Origin: Deltaproteobacteria bacterium
Lineage (GTDB): Bacteria > Myxococcota_A > UBA9160 > UBA6930
DNA: 43,107 nt
Assembly: GCA_029261815.1 (NCBI GenBank)
Contig: JAJDAQ010000013.1
Span: forward strand, 1-43,107
Reading direction: 5' to 3'
Part shown: piece by piece, positions 1 through 7,387 of the stretch
How positions within the stretch are numbered: position 1 is the stretch's first letter
How the letters are laid out: each line of letters starts with the position of its first letter
Made by a program: the position numbers and the translations under genes
Notes under the pieces: generated by a model
The model's database searches: none
Told to the model about the DNA's origin: nothing
Seen by the model: only the letters and a program-made list of their open reading frames with translations

Positions 1-1728
1 CGCGGCGAGCCCGTCGAATTGCCGTCACCCGAGGGCGGTGTTTCGCGCACGGTTCGGCTGAGTCGCCCGCTCGATTTTGCCGCGGTCACGGACCATGCGG
101 AATGGCTCGGCGAAACGTCCCTTTGCCTGCGCCCGGATTCCCGGGCGTACGAGACGTTCGGATGCCGTGCTTTCCGAGGCGAGGTTGCCTGGTTGGGGGA
201 CGGACTCTTCACCCGCATCGCCGCCCTCGTCGGGTTCCGGGGACGCGATCGCAGCATTTGTGGACCCGACGCGGCCTGGTGCCGCGAAGAAACCGTGGCC
301 GCCTGGCGTACAACGCGTGACGCGGCCGAGGCCCACTATGACCGCACTTCGGCGTGTTCGTTCACGACCTTTCATGCCTGGGAGTACAGTGCTGCGCCGG
401 GGCGGAGCAAGGTGCATCGCAACGTCTTGCTTCGGAACGAGATCGTCCCGGAACTCCCGATCTCCTGGATCGATGAACCGGAAGCCGCCGGGCTCTGGGA
501 GAAACTCGACGCGCGCTGCAACGACACCGGCAGCGGCTGCGAGGCCATCGCCATCCCGCACAACCCGAATCTCTCGAACGGCCAGCTCTTCGTCCCGGAT
601 CGCAACTCCCCGCTCGACACGCAGCGAAGACACGCCGCCCTTCGCGCGCGGCTCGAGCCGCTGGTCGAGATCGTGCAGGCGAAGGGCGAGAGCGAGTGCC
701 GTTCCGGAATTCCTGGCATCGTCGGAAACGATGAACTCTGCGAACTCGACAAGGTCCGCTTCATCGACGGGGCCGCGCCGCCGGACTGTGGCAACGAGTC
801 GGGGCGCGGAGCGATGTCGTCGGCGGGCTGTCAGTCGCGCTTCGATTTCGCGCGTTATGTCATCGTCGAGGGGATCCGCGAACAGGCCCGACTCGGCGTG
901 AACCCGTACCTCCTGGGCTTCATCGGCGGAACCGACACCCACAACGGAACACCAGGAGCGACCGACGAAGCCGACTACCCCGGCCACAACGCGCTTCGGG
1001 ATGCCACGTTGAGCCAGCGACTCAGTGGTGACGCGGGCGGTGGCTACGTCCCCGCGCCGCTGCGGAACCCCGGCGGGCTCGCCGGAATCTGGGCAGAGGA
1101 GAACAGCCGAGACGCGCTGTTCGACGCGATGAAGCGTCGCGAGACCTTCGCGACGAGCGGAACCCGGATCGTCCCGCGGCTCTTCGCGGGCCGAGACCTT
1201 CCCGACGACTTCTGCGAGCGGCCGGATGCCGCCGCGGCGGCGAGCGTCACGGGGGTCCCGATGGGCGGCCGACTCGACTCGGCCCCCGGAGATTCACGCC
1301 CCCCCAGCTTCGTGGTGTCCGCTCGCCGTGACCCCGGCCCGGGCGGCGGCCCGCTCGAGCGCATCCAGATCGTGAAGGGATGGCTCGACGACGACGGACA
1401 GATCCACCAACAGGTCGTGGATGTCGCCGGAACTGCCGCACCCGCCACAAGCCTCGATCGCAAGACCTGCACGCGACGCGGTGGCGGCGCTCCGACGCTA
1501 TGCGCCTGGTGGATCGACCCATCCTACGACCCCACCCGCGAAGCCGTCTACTACGCACGAGTTCTGGAAACGCCGTCCTGTCGGTGGACGGCCCTGCAGT
1601 GCGCGGCGCTCGCCAGCAACGAAAGACCGGAAGCCTGCCAGGACGACGCGATCCCGTGGAAGACACAAGAACGCGCCTGGACGTCGCCCATCTGGGTCAC
1701 CCCGGCGAGACAAGCCATCGCACGTTAG
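1..1728 (+). CDS. DUF3604 family protein, 5'-truncated by the window edge
   Basis: The reading frame is open from base 1 (Arg-Gly-Glu-Pro-Val-Glu-Leu) to TAG at 1726-1728, about 575 residues. The true start and any signal peptide lie outside the window. It is a clear paralogue of the complete DUF3604 protein at 17710-19665. Shared blocks include the early 'VTDHAEWLGE', 'YDRTSACSF', 'HRNVLLRNE', 'IPHNPNLSNG', 'GGTDTHNG' and 'WAEENSRDALF' motifs and the closing 'QERAWTSPIW'. The Asp/His-rich segments resemble the metal sites of PHP or amidohydrolase-type hydrolases, but the family's reaction is not established. The many Cys residues and the paralogue's signal peptide suggest an exported, disulfide-bonded protein. 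It converges on selenoprotein 1 with a single base between the stops. Confidence 0.9.
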   Translation, partial: RGEPVELPSPEGGVSRTVRLSRPLDFAAVTDHAEWLGETSLCLRPDSRAYETFGCRAFRGEVAWLGDGLFTRIAALVGFRGRDRSICGPDAAWCREETVAAWRTTRDAAEAHYDRTSACSFTTFHAWEYSAAPGRSKVHRNVLLRNEIVPELPISWIDEPEAAGLWEKLDARCNDTGSGCEAIAIPHNPNLSNGQLFVPDRNSPLDTQRRHAALRARLEPLVEIVQAKGESECRSGIPGIVGNDELCELDKVRFIDGAAPPDCGNESGRGAMSSAGCQSRFDFARYVIVEGIREQARLGVNPYLLGFIGGTDTHNGTPGATDEADYPGHNALRDATLSQRLSGDAGGGYVPAPLRNPGGLAGIWAEENSRDALFDAMKRRETFATSGTRIVPRLFAGRDLPDDFCERPDAAAAASVTGVPMGGRLDSAPGDSRPPSFVVSARRDPGPGGGPLERIQIVKGWLDDDGQIHQQVVDVAGTAAPATSLDRKTCTRRGGGAPTLCAWWIDPSYDPTREAVYYARVLETPSCRWTALQCAALASNERPEACQDDAIPWKTQERAWTSPIWVTPARQAIAR

Positions 1729-1729
1729 T

Positions 1730-2338
1730 TCACGAGGACGGAGCGGTCTTCCCGAGGGCTTCAAGGACGACCGCAGGATCGAGCCAGAGATGGTAGTCGG
1801 TTCGAACGTCGACGAACTGGACGCGACCCGCCCCATCAATCAGGTAGGTCGCTGGAATCGGCACGCCCTCTTCGATGGTCTCGGGGTCGGGAAGTCGAAT
1901 CCCCAACGTGTCGATCGCGACGCTTCCCGGGTCCATCACGAAATGGATCCGTTCGCGCAGCCCCATCCCGTCGATGTAGTTCACGGCCTTGTCGGTGATC
2001 TGGTTGTCGGCCATGACCCAGACGATGTCGACATCATCGTGGGCCGCGAAGGCTTCCCGCAGCTGGACCAGCCGCGCCTTGGTATAGGGTCACCAGTCCA
2101 CACTGCGCTCGAACGTGATCAGCACGCGATGCCCCTGGAGACTGGAGAGATCGAACGGCGTCCCGTCGAGATGCTGCAGGGCCAGCGGCGGAACGGTGTC
2201 TCCGATGGCCAGGAGCGACTGGGGGGCTTCCTGGCGCGCCGCGGTCTCGCTGCCTCGGCGCCCGATGGGCGTCGACGGCGCAGCGATGACCAGGACGATG
2301 CCCGCCGCGAGCAAAATAGTGGCAATCCAACGGATCAT
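1730..2338 (-). CDS. Predicted selenoprotein 1: membrane-anchored or periplasmic thioredoxin/peroxiredoxin-like protein (Sec at residue 83)
   Basis: Reading through the TGA at 2092-2090 gives one 202-residue protein. Residues 4-20 form a hydrophobic signal or anchor, and 'AIGDTVPPLAL' starts a redoxin domain. Then comes 'RSVDW-U-PYTKARLVQL', where related proteins carry Cys in a DWCPYC-type motif. After the TGA the same frame continues with 'VDIVWVMADNQ' and a 'GVPIPATYLIDGAGRV' segment typical of AhpC/TSA proteins, ending at TGA 1732-1730. Thr replaces the second Cys (U-P-Y-T), as in several known Sec redoxins. The ATG at 2338 overlaps the upstream membrane gene's stop (ATGA), so the two are probably translationally coupled. 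Expected role: thiol peroxidase or reductase at the membrane. A nonsense mutation is the alternative, but conserved sequence on both sides, a hairpin after the TGA and a second example at 7520 argue for selenocysteine. Confidence 0.87.
2058..2076 (-). promoter_or_regulatory. Candidate bacterial SECIS hairpin of selenoprotein 1
   Basis: Counting from the base after the UGA, bases 14-21 pair with 25-32: eight pairs including one G-U. The triloop is GUC, with its G 22 nt past the UGA. The apical GGUC resembles the GGUC in the E. coli fdhF SECIS loop. Bacterial SECIS elements lie just 3' of the UGA inside the coding region, and SelB reads the apical G. Pairing was done by eye; no folding energy was computed. 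Confidence 0.7.
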
Positions 2339-2745
2339 GCCGCTTCTCCTTGGGCCACGGCCGGAGGCCGCAACCAGACGAATGCCAACGCAAGCGCGAG
2401 AAAGATGACGGCCTCGATGCGCGGCAGTTCACCCAGGTGCGAGAAGTCCCCGAGCAACCAACCCACAAAGCGGTAGAAGGCCATCGCGACCATGGCCCAC
2501 GCCGTGAACGTTCCCACAGTGCGGCCGCTTCCCGGAACCCGAGCGGCTCCGGCCAGGCCACCGGCCCAGCCGATCATCCCGCAGGCCGTGAAGGCCATGA
2601 AGTAGAGGCCATTCGGTCCGAGCGGTGACAGGGGTCCGCTGGCACTCCCGCCGGGCCCCATCGCGCCCATGAACTGGGCCAGGAACGTCAGTGCGCCGAG
2701 GACGAAGCCGACGGCCAATACGCCGCAGAGTATTCGATAGGCCAT
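2335..2745 (-). CDS. Small four-helix membrane protein, unknown function
   Basis: The protein has 136 residues, starting at ATG 2745 behind a GGAAGGA ribosome site. An upstream in-frame ATG at 2793 would add 16 charged residues and lacks this site. Hydrophobic segments lie at about 3-27, 47-69, 79-99 and 109-125, and a Gly/Pro/Ser-rich loop at 28-46 follows the first helix. Its size and topology resemble DoxX-like proteins, but I see no diagnostic motif. Its TGA overlaps the start of selenoprotein 1, so a membrane partner or electron path for that redoxin is plausible (inference). Confidence 0.8.
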   Translation of the reverse strand: MAYRILCGVLAVGFVLGALTFLAQFMGAMGPGGSASGPLSPLGPNGLYFMAFTACGMIGWAGGLAGAARVPGSGRTVGTFTAWAMVAMAFYRFVGWLLGDFSHLGELPRIEAVIFLALALAFVWLRPPAVAQGEAA

Positions 2746-2809
2746 GGGATCCTTCCCACTGCGGCTGATGCGCAGCGACCGGAGTGTAGGCACAAGCGTC
2801 GGGTCGGCG

Positions 2810-3607
2810 CTAAATCGCGGTCAGCCCGCCATCGGCCAACACGGCCGAACCCGTCACGAACGATGCTTCTTCCGAGAGCAGGAACGCCACGACGGCTGCC
2901 TGCTCTGCGGGCTCCGAGACCCGCGGAATCGCCGTTCGCACCCGTGCACGCGGCAGCCGCCCGCCTTCGGGAACCGGCGTCTGCTGGCCGGACTGGTCTT
3001 CGGACGCATTCTGCCCGAGCGCCGTCCTCACGCCGCCGGGGCAGAGGCAGTTCGCGCGAATGTTCCGTTCTCCATAGTCGACCGCGATCTGTTTCGTGAG
3101 CTGCAGTACGCCGCCCTTCGACGCCGCATAACTTGCGGCCGATCCCCCGGGTCCGATCACGAACGACGCGATCGACCCCGTGGTGACCACCGCACCACCC
3201 CCGGCTTCGATCAAGTGGGGAATCGTGTGTTTGGCGGTCAAGAAGACACCCGTGAGATTCACCCGAATCACCGCGTCCCAGTCCGCCAGGGCCGTCTCGT
3301 GGATCCAGCCCGAACCGGCGGTTCCAGCGTTGGCGAAGACCGCATCGAGACCTCCGAGCGCCTCCGCGGACTTCGCTACGGCGTCTGCCACCGACGCCTC
3401 GTCTCCGACATCGGCCGCAAATGCGACGGCGGTGGCACCCGACGCCCGGAGGTCGTTCGCAACGGCTTCAGCCGTCTCTCCGCGTTTGTCGCAGATGGCG
3501 ACAGCCGCCCCTTCCTCGACGCAGCGCGCGGCGGCCGCAGCCCCGATTCCGCTGCCCCCTCCGGTGATGAACACGCGGCGGCCGGCCAGCCGCTCCGCGC
3601 GACTCAC
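2810..3607 (-). CDS. Short-chain dehydrogenase/reductase (SDR)
   Basis: This 265-residue classical SDR is an NAD(P)-dependent oxidoreductase. It shows the nucleotide-binding TGGGSGIG at 15-22, an acidic residue (Asp40) after beta-2 that favours NAD, 'NAG' at 93-95, catalytic Ser145, and Tyr160-x3-Lys164 (YAASK). 'LADGGLTAI' closes the chain as in many SDRs. An insertion at about 197-222 ('QNASEDQSGQQTPVPEGG') sits in the variable substrate loop. The start is GTG at 3607, overlapping the upstream NTF2-like stop as GTGA, so the two are co-translated. The substrate cannot be told from sequence; a hydroxy lipid or alcohol is likely. Confidence 0.92.
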   Translation of the reverse strand: MSRAERLAGRRVFITGGGSGIGAAAAARCVEEGAAVAICDKRGETAEAVANDLRASGATAVAFAADVGDEASVADAVAKSAEALGGLDAVFANAGTAGSGWIHETALADWDAVIRVNLTGVFLTAKHTIPHLIEAGGGAVVTTGSIASFVIGPGGSAASYAASKGGVLQLTKQIAVDYGERNIRANCLCPGGVRTALGQNASEDQSGQQTPVPEGGRLPRARVRTAIPRVSEPAEQAAVVAFLLSEEASFVTGSAVLADGGLTAI

Positions 3608-4041
3608 TGCGCCACTCGCACGAAGTCGACCGCAATCTCGCGGCGAGAGATTCGCCAGCCGTCCGAGGTGCGCACGAAGGTATCGCGGTACTCGCCCACC
3701 ATCGCCGGCCCTTCGAGTGGTGAGATGCGCCGCCCCACTTCGCCGTCGTGGCGGTAGAGCGTCAGGTAGACGACCCCGGTGGCATGATCGGCGTCCACAA
3801 CGTCACAGAGGAAGTTGTTGCAGACGTGCCGCGACATCCGGGCCTCGTTCGCCTGTCGCTGTGCGAAGCCCTTCTCGAGCTGGTCGCGGCCACTCATCGT
3901 CGCTTCGGGGCTGGCCCAGACGCCGTCCTCGGTGAAGAGTTCGGCAACCCGGGAAGCCTCTCCGTGGTCGACATGGTGGCAGTAGGCGGTGACGAGGCGC
4001 TCGCACGCGCGCTCGATTTCGAGGCGATCAGAACCATTCAT
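3604..4041 (-). CDS. NTF2/SnoaL-like fold protein
   Basis: The 145-residue product has the SnoaL-like pattern: an N-terminal helix with 'YCHHVDHGEASRVAELFTED', then 'GVWASPEATMSGRDQLEKGF', then beta strands ending in 'DGWRISRREIAVDFVRV'. Proteins of this fold act as small isomerases, dehydratases or binding proteins, and the reaction here is unknown. I chose ATG 4041; the frame extends to 4140, but that part lies in the divergent promoter gap and is Arg/Pro/Gly-rich. It is the first gene of a minus-strand unit with the SDR (GTGA overlap) and is divergent from the molybdopterin oxidoreductase. Confidence 0.85.
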   Translation of the reverse strand: MNGSDRLEIERACERLVTAYCHHVDHGEASRVAELFTEDGVWASPEATMSGRDQLEKGFAQRQANEARMSRHVCNNFLCDVVDADHATGVVYLTLYRHDGEVGRRISPLEGPAMVGEYRDTFVRTSDGWRISRREIAVDFVRVAQ

Positions 4042-4154
4042 ATCGCCACGGTACCGCGGGTCCCGGGCCCCGGCCGGAGACCGCCCGGATCCAGGCAGAG
4101 GCCGCAGAGAACCGAAAAACCGCGTACCCTGCGGCTTCAAGCCAAGAGGGTCCC
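4042..4154. promoter_or_regulatory. Divergent intergenic region
   Basis: This 113-base gap separates the NTF2-like/SDR unit from the molybdopterin oxidoreductase and must hold both promoters. A possible plus-strand -10 (TACCCT) occurs near 4124-4129, and an AGAGGG ribosome site precedes ATG 4155. No convincing -35 box or operator was seen. Confidence 0.4.
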
Positions 4155-6344
4155 ATGGTCGAAACCCACAAATCGTTCTGCCGCTTCTGCCACGTCTTCT
4201 GCGGTGTCGAGGTCGACGTCGATGACGGTCGCGTCGTCGAAGTCCGCGGCGATTTCGAGAATGAAGTGACGCGCGGATACACCTGCCCCAAGGGCCGCGC
4301 CGAGGTAGAACGAATCCACCATCCGGACCGGCTGCTTGCGCCCCTCAAGCGCGGTCCCGGGGGATTCTCGGAAGTCGCGCCGCGCCAGGCCCTCGACGAG
4401 ATCAGTGAGCGGCTCGGCGACATCATCGCCCGCCACGGGCCGAATTCGGTAGCCGTCTACGTGGGCTGCGGCGGGCATCGCACTTCCGCCGGGGGCCCCT
4501 GGTTCGTGAGTCGCTGGCTTCGCGCGCTCGGCTCCGAACGCCTCTACACCTCCTTCACGATCGATTCCCCAAGCTTGTCGATCGCGGCCAACCGATTCTT
4601 CGGCGGGCCGATGCCGTTGAACCTGCTCGACGTCGACCGCGCGCAAGCCGTGATGTTCGTGGGCACGAACCCGGTCACGTCACATCAGCTCAACATGCCG
4701 CAGTCCGATCCCTTTCGGCGCGTCACCGACGCGCGAAAGCGAGGGGCCAAGCTGATCGTGGTGGACCCACGCCGCTCCGACGCCGCGCGCATCGCCGATG
4801 TCCACCTCCAGGTGAAACCGGGCGAAGACGCAACCCTCCTCGCAGGGATCGTGAAGATCATCCTCGACCGGCGCCTCTTCGACGCCGACTACGTGGCCGC
4901 GTATGCCAGTGGCGTCGAAGCCCTGCATCAGGCGCTGGCGGACTTCGACCTCCCGTACGTCGAACAGCGAACGGGCGTGCCCGCGGCCCTCGTCGAAGAG
5001 GCCGCCGTGCTGTTCGCCACTGCGAACAGCGGGGGTGCCCAGAGCGGGACCGGTCTCCACATGGCCGGCCATCACAATCTGACGACCCAGCTCGTGATGA
5101 CATTGAATGGGCTATGCGGTCGCTATGACCGCGCCGGTGGAATGGTCCGAAACGAAGGGCCACTCGGGCGGGAATTCGGTCCGGAGTCGGGGCCGATCAC
5201 GATGCCGGAGCCGCCGAAGTCCCGGATCCGCGGCATCAGTGCATTCAATGGCCTGTTCGGAAGCTATTTCGAGATGCCCACGAGCACGCTGACGGACGAA
5301 ATCCTGACGCCGGGTGATGAACAGATCCGCGCACTCATCGTCAACGGCGGGAATCCCGCGCTGGTCTTTGCGGAAGAGTCATCCACGCTGAAGGCGCTCG
5401 ACTCCCTCGAACTGCTCGTGGTCAACGACCTCTTCCGCTCAGCGACCGCCGAACACGCCGACTACGTCATGGCGGTCAAGCACCCCTTCGAGCGCGTCGA
5501 CATCCCGAAGCTGATGGACGGGACCTATCCCTTTCCCTTTTCGCAGTACGCGGACAAGATCATCGACGGTCCCGAGGGCTGCCTTGAAGAGTGGGAGATC
5601 TTCTGGGAACTCGCGATGCGGCTCGGACTCCCGCTCCGTGTCGGCTCCTTGACGGCCGAGCACCTGCCCACGACGGACGAACTCCTCGATGCGCAGAACC
5701 GACACTCCCGCGTTCCCCTCGACGAGATTCGGCAGCACCCCGGCGGCAAGATCTTCGGCGAAGCCGAAACCCGGGTCGGAGGCGTCATTCCCAACATGAT
5801 CGGCCACGCGGACCGCCGGATGGCCCTCGGCCACCCGGAAGTCCTCGCGGAGCTTCGCGAAGTACGCGCCGAGTCCGGACCGACGGCCGAGACCGCCAAC
5901 GGCTTCGAATTCCGCATGATCACCTACCGGATGAAGGAGGTGTACTGCACGCAGGGGCAGAACCTCCCCTCCTTGCGGCGACGCCGGAAGTTCAATCCGG
6001 TCCTCATGCATCCGGATGCGATGCGCAGCCACGGTTTCGCGGAGGGCGACGTCGTTCACGTGGAGAGTGCCTACGGTGAAGTCGAGGGAATCGTCGAAGC
6101 GAGCGAGACCGTTCAGCCCGATGTCATCGCGTTCGCATTCGGGTGGGGAAACCCCGCCGATTCACGTCCGATCTCGGAACGCGGAAGCAATGTGCAGCGC
6201 TTGATCCCGGACGGCGAGCTCTACGACTCCGTCACCGGCCTCGCGCGCCAAAGCGCCCTTCCCGTCAACGTCTCCGCTGTAATCAGCGACGTCTCCGCTG
6301 TTTCCAGCGACGTCTCCGCTGTACCCAGCGACGCCGCTCGTTAG
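4155..6344 (+). CDS. Molybdopterin-dependent oxidoreductase (formate dehydrogenase/DMSO reductase superfamily)
   Basis: The 729-residue protein opens with a [4Fe-4S] motif, C9-x2-C12-x3-C16-x27-C44 (CRFCHVFC then TCPKG), typical of the bis-MGD family. Cofactor-contact segments follow ('VMFVGTNPVTSHQLNMP', 'LIVVDPRRSDAARIADVHL', 'GLHMAGHHNL', 'LIVNGGNPALVF'). A molybdopterin-dinucleotide-binding domain occupies the C-terminus ('MHPDAMRSHGFAEGDVVHVES'). No Tat signal is visible, so it is probably cytoplasmic. In the region that holds the Mo ligand Cys/Sec in formate dehydrogenases it reads 'SFTIDSPSLS' (133-142), with neither Cys nor Sec. The substrate is therefore unknown and 'formate dehydrogenase' would be an over-call. 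The tail carries three VSAVxSD repeats. It leads a plus-strand run with the Coq4-motif and DoxX-like genes. Confidence 0.9.
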   Translation: MVETHKSFCRFCHVFCGVEVDVDDGRVVEVRGDFENEVTRGYTCPKGRAEVERIHHPDRLLAPLKRGPGGFSEVAPRQALDEISERLGDIIARHGPNSVAVYVGCGGHRTSAGGPWFVSRWLRALGSERLYTSFTIDSPSLSIAANRFFGGPMPLNLLDVDRAQAVMFVGTNPVTSHQLNMPQSDPFRRVTDARKRGAKLIVVDPRRSDAARIADVHLQVKPGEDATLLAGIVKIILDRRLFDADYVAAYASGVEALHQALADFDLPYVEQRTGVPAALVEEAAVLFATANSGGAQSGTGLHMAGHHNLTTQLVMTLNGLCGRYDRAGGMVRNEGPLGREFGPESGPITMPEPPKSRIRGISAFNGLFGSYFEMPTSTLTDEILTPGDEQIRALIVNGGNPALVFAEESSTLKALDSLELLVVNDLFRSATAEHADYVMAVKHPFERVDIPKLMDGTYPFPFSQYADKIIDGPEGCLEEWEIFWELAMRLGLPLRVGSLTAEHLPTTDELLDAQNRHSRVPLDEIRQHPGGKIFGEAETRVGGVIPNMIGHADRRMALGHPEVLAELREVRAESGPTAETANGFEFRMITYRMKEVYCTQGQNLPSLRRRRKFNPVLMHPDAMRSHGFAEGDVVHVESAYGEVEGIVEASETVQPDVIAFAFGWGNPADSRPISERGSNVQRLIPDGELYDSVTGLARQSALPVNVSAVISDVSAVSSDVSAVPSDAAR
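6270..6332 (+). repeat. Three tandem 21-bp repeats at the 3' end of the molybdopterin oxidoreductase gene
   Basis: Units lie at 6270-6290, 6291-6311 and 6312-6332. Each begins GTCTCCGCTGT and ends CAGCGAC, and they differ only at about three bases in the middle. They encode VSAVISD, VSAVSSD and VSAVPSD (residues 706-726), followed by AAR and the stop. Length is a multiple of three, so copy-number change keeps the frame. Confidence 0.95.
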
Positions 6345-6352
6345 TCCAGGAC

Positions 6353-6910
6353 ATGGCAATCGACGTTTCAATGACGATGCGCCAAGGGCGGACCCGCTAT
6401 CTCAAGGTCGGGGGACTCCCGGCCGACGGTGGCTACGACGACGATTGGGTTCGGATCTCGATCTTCGGGCTTCCGGTCGTTTTCCCGAACACCGTGGGTC
6501 GCAAGCGCGCGATTCCGCTCCATGATCTCCACCACGTCGTCACCGGCTATGAAACCACCTATGTCGGCGAAGCCGAGATCGGTGCCTGGGAGATCGCATC
6601 GGGCTGTAGCGGCGCGGCCCTTGTCCTGAACCTTGCCGTCATGGGCTTCGGCTGGCTGGGTTCACCGGCCCGCGTGTTTTCCGCGTTCCGCAGCGGCCGA
6701 AACTGTCAGAACCTTTACTTCCGCCCGGTCGACGACGACCTGCTCGCGCGCTCGGTCGGCGAAATGCGCAATGAGATCGGCCTCGAGCGCCCGCTCCCAA
6801 GAACAACCGCCGGAACGACCCTCTCGTTCCTGGGCTGGACCCTTGCTTCGTTTGGCGTGGCCGGCGCGCCGATCTGGATCGGCGCTGCGTTGGCTGCGGC
6901 CTTGCTCTGA
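6353..6910 (+). CDS. Coq4-motif membrane protein
   Basis: This is a 185-residue protein from ATG 6353, eight bases after the previous stop, with an AGGA site. Residues 51-73 contain R-AIPLHDLHHVVTGY...GE, which matches HDxxH-x11-E (H57, D58, H61, E73). That is the metal-binding signature of Coq4, the ubiquinone-biosynthesis protein. Hydrophobic stretches at about 80-102 and 154-183 suggest membrane association, unlike the peripheral Coq4. A 'FRSGRNCQNLYFRPVDDDLLARSVGEMR' stretch lies between them. Function is inferred only from the motif: lipid or quinone handling. The neighbours (Mo oxidoreductase, DoxX-like protein, selenoperoxiredoxin) fit a redox or quinone theme. Confidence 0.75.
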   Translation: MAIDVSMTMRQGRTRYLKVGGLPADGGYDDDWVRISIFGLPVVFPNTVGRKRAIPLHDLHHVVTGYETTYVGEAEIGAWEIASGCSGAALVLNLAVMGFGWLGSPARVFSAFRSGRNCQNLYFRPVDDDLLARSVGEMRNEIGLERPLPRTTAGTTLSFLGWTLASFGVAGAPIWIGAALAAALL

Positions 6911-6929
6911 AACCTAGGAGACCCTGATC

Positions 6930-7346
6930 ATGTGGAACTTCCCCGTTCATTGGCCGCAGAGGATCGCACTCTTCCTATTGTCCTTTGCGTTCGTCTGGGT
7001 CGGCATCACCCATTTCACAGGGCCGGAGTTCTTCGTGGCCATCGTCCCGCCCTACCTGCCAGCACCGCTCGCGCTCGTGTACATCAGTGGCGTCGCCGAG
7101 ATCGCGGGAGGCCTCGGTGTGCTGCTCGCGGCCACGCGCCGGTGGGCCGGCTGGGGCCTGATCGCGCTCCTGGTCGCCGTGTACCCGGCCAACATCCACA
7201 TGGCCCTTCACCCGGAAGATTTCCCGGAGGCCTCGGCGGGCGCGCTCTATGTTCGCCTGGCATTCCAGCTCGTGTTTTTCGCCTGGGTCTGGTGGGCCAC
7301 GCTCGCAAAGGGCGCCAACCCGGAGCCCTCCGCCGCTCCTGCCTGA
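6930..7346 (+). CDS. DoxX-like membrane protein
   Basis: The protein has 138 residues with four hydrophobic helices at about 10-29, 45-68, 72-92 and 107-126. The 'GITHFTGPEFFVAIVPPYLP' stretch followed by 'SGVAEIAGGLGV' is typical of DoxX/DoxD-like small membrane proteins. The biochemical role of this branch is not settled; some DoxX relatives work with thiol or thiosulfate redox partners. An AGGAGA ribosome site precedes ATG 6930, 19 bases after the Coq4-motif gene. It ends 41 bases before selenoprotein 2. Confidence 0.85.
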   Translation: MWNFPVHWPQRIALFLLSFAFVWVGITHFTGPEFFVAIVPPYLPAPLALVYISGVAEIAGGLGVLLAATRRWAGWGLIALLVAVYPANIHMALHPEDFPEASAGALYVRLAFQLVFFAWVWWATLAKGANPEPSAAPA

Positions 7347-7387
7347 GACTGATCGCGTGCGGCTGGCAACGGCCCTACCCTTCGGCG

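Noticed and set aside
2015..2092. Reading the TGA at 2092-2090 as a nonsense mutation or a gene boundary that splits two separate genes
   Set aside because: The sequence before and after is one conserved redoxin, with no ribosome site or plausible start immediately after the TGA; ATG 2014 lies well inside the fold.
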